5,959 nt of DNA, taken from positions 1 to 5,959 of the forward strand of contig JACPQH010000014.1 of assembly GCA_016190585.1 (NCBI GenBank), written 5' to 3'. The DNA is from Chloroflexota bacterium. GTDB taxonomy: Bacteria > Chloroflexota > Dehalococcoidia > Dehalococcoidales > RBG-16-60-22. The notes beneath the pieces are model-generated. The model was given only the letters and a program-made list of their open reading frames with translations. It was not told the DNA's origin and did not search any database. Shown here one piece after another: positions 5,856 through 5,959 of this stretch; the first letter of the stretch is position 1; the number at the start of each line of letters is the position of its first letter. The position numbers and the translations under genes were made by a program.

Positions 5856-5959
5856 ATGAATCGTCGCAAGGTCCTGTTCCCGGCCAGCTTATGCTTGCTC
5901 CTGGTACTGATTCTCGTGGCGGTCGCCTGCGCTCAGCCGAGCCCCACCACCCCGGCGCC
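5856..5959 (+). CDS. Lipoprotein, probable TRAP substrate-binding protein (DctP-type), N-terminus only
   Basis: Only 34 residues are inside the window. They form a textbook lipoprotein signal peptide: positive MNRRK, a hydrophobic core from Val6 to Val23 rich in Leu and Val, and a lipobox ending VAVAC with Cys25 as the predicted lipidated residue. A Pro/Ser/Thr-rich tether follows (AQPSPTTPA), typical of solute-binding lipoproteins. Divergent placement next to dctQ and dctM, which otherwise lack their obligatory binding protein, suggests it is the DctP-type extracytoplasmic receptor. The substrate-binding domain lies beyond the edge, so this role is inferred from context. Any other lipoprotein would also fit the visible part. 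Confidence 0.75.
   Translation, partial: MNRRKVLFPASLCLLLVLILVAVACAQPSPTTPA

Noticed and set aside
5810..5959. An open frame starting at a GTG near 5810 overlapping the lipoprotein start
   Set aside because: It has no ribosome-binding site, and it is out of frame with a clear signal peptide that has AGGAGG at proper spacing.

Overview
This 5,959-base window is a GC-rich bacterial stretch holding two unrelated modules. The left half (1 to about 3676) is a copper-homeostasis locus and the right half (3688 to 5959) is a TRAP-type uptake system. Coding is dense, intergenic gaps inside gene groups are 4 to 25 bases, Shine-Dalgarno sites are clear, and the best promoters match the sigma-70 consensus closely. 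The substrate-binding protein of the TRAP system starts with a lipoprotein signal peptide. That is usual in bacteria that tether binding proteins to the cytoplasmic membrane, and it fits a Chloroflexota (Dehalococcoidia-like) or other monoderm-type host. This taxonomic guess comes from gene content and style only and is weak.

Copper module. On the minus strand, 2165 down to the left edge encodes a Cu(I)-exporting P1B-type ATPase (CopA) with two N-terminal CxxC metal-binding domains. The window ends just before its GDGxNDxP hinge motif. Divergent from it, at 2385-2663, lies csoR, the Cu(I)-sensing repressor, with the complete Cys-His-Cys ligand set. The 219 bases between them carry two back-to-back consensus promoters (TTGACA-18-TATCAT for copA, TTGACA-18-TATAAT for csoR). 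Immediately downstream of each -10 lies a related 17-bp C-rich/G-rich dyad, the likely CsoR operators. The region therefore looks like a mirrored copper switch in which CsoR represses both copA and its own operon.

Downstream of csoR on the same strand, with gaps of only 25 and 4 bases, are an integral-membrane methyltransferase of the isoprenylcysteine carboxyl methyltransferase (ICMT)-like family (2689-3324) and a short membrane-anchored NfeD-like OB-fold protein (3329-3676). They appear to be in the copper-controlled transcript; their roles there are unknown.

TRAP module. dctQ (5020-5595) and dctM (3688-5007) run on the minus strand as an operon and end tail-to-tail with the NfeD-like gene, with only 11 bases between stop codons. 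Divergent from dctQ, a lipoprotein begins at 5856 and runs off the right edge. It is most likely the DctP-type substrate-binding protein of the same transporter. The intervening 260 bases contain an 11-bp inverted repeat that places a TTGACA on each strand, TGATAAAAT direct repeats, and a four-codon mini-ORF behind a near-perfect ribosome-binding site. The transported substrate cannot be told from the sequence.
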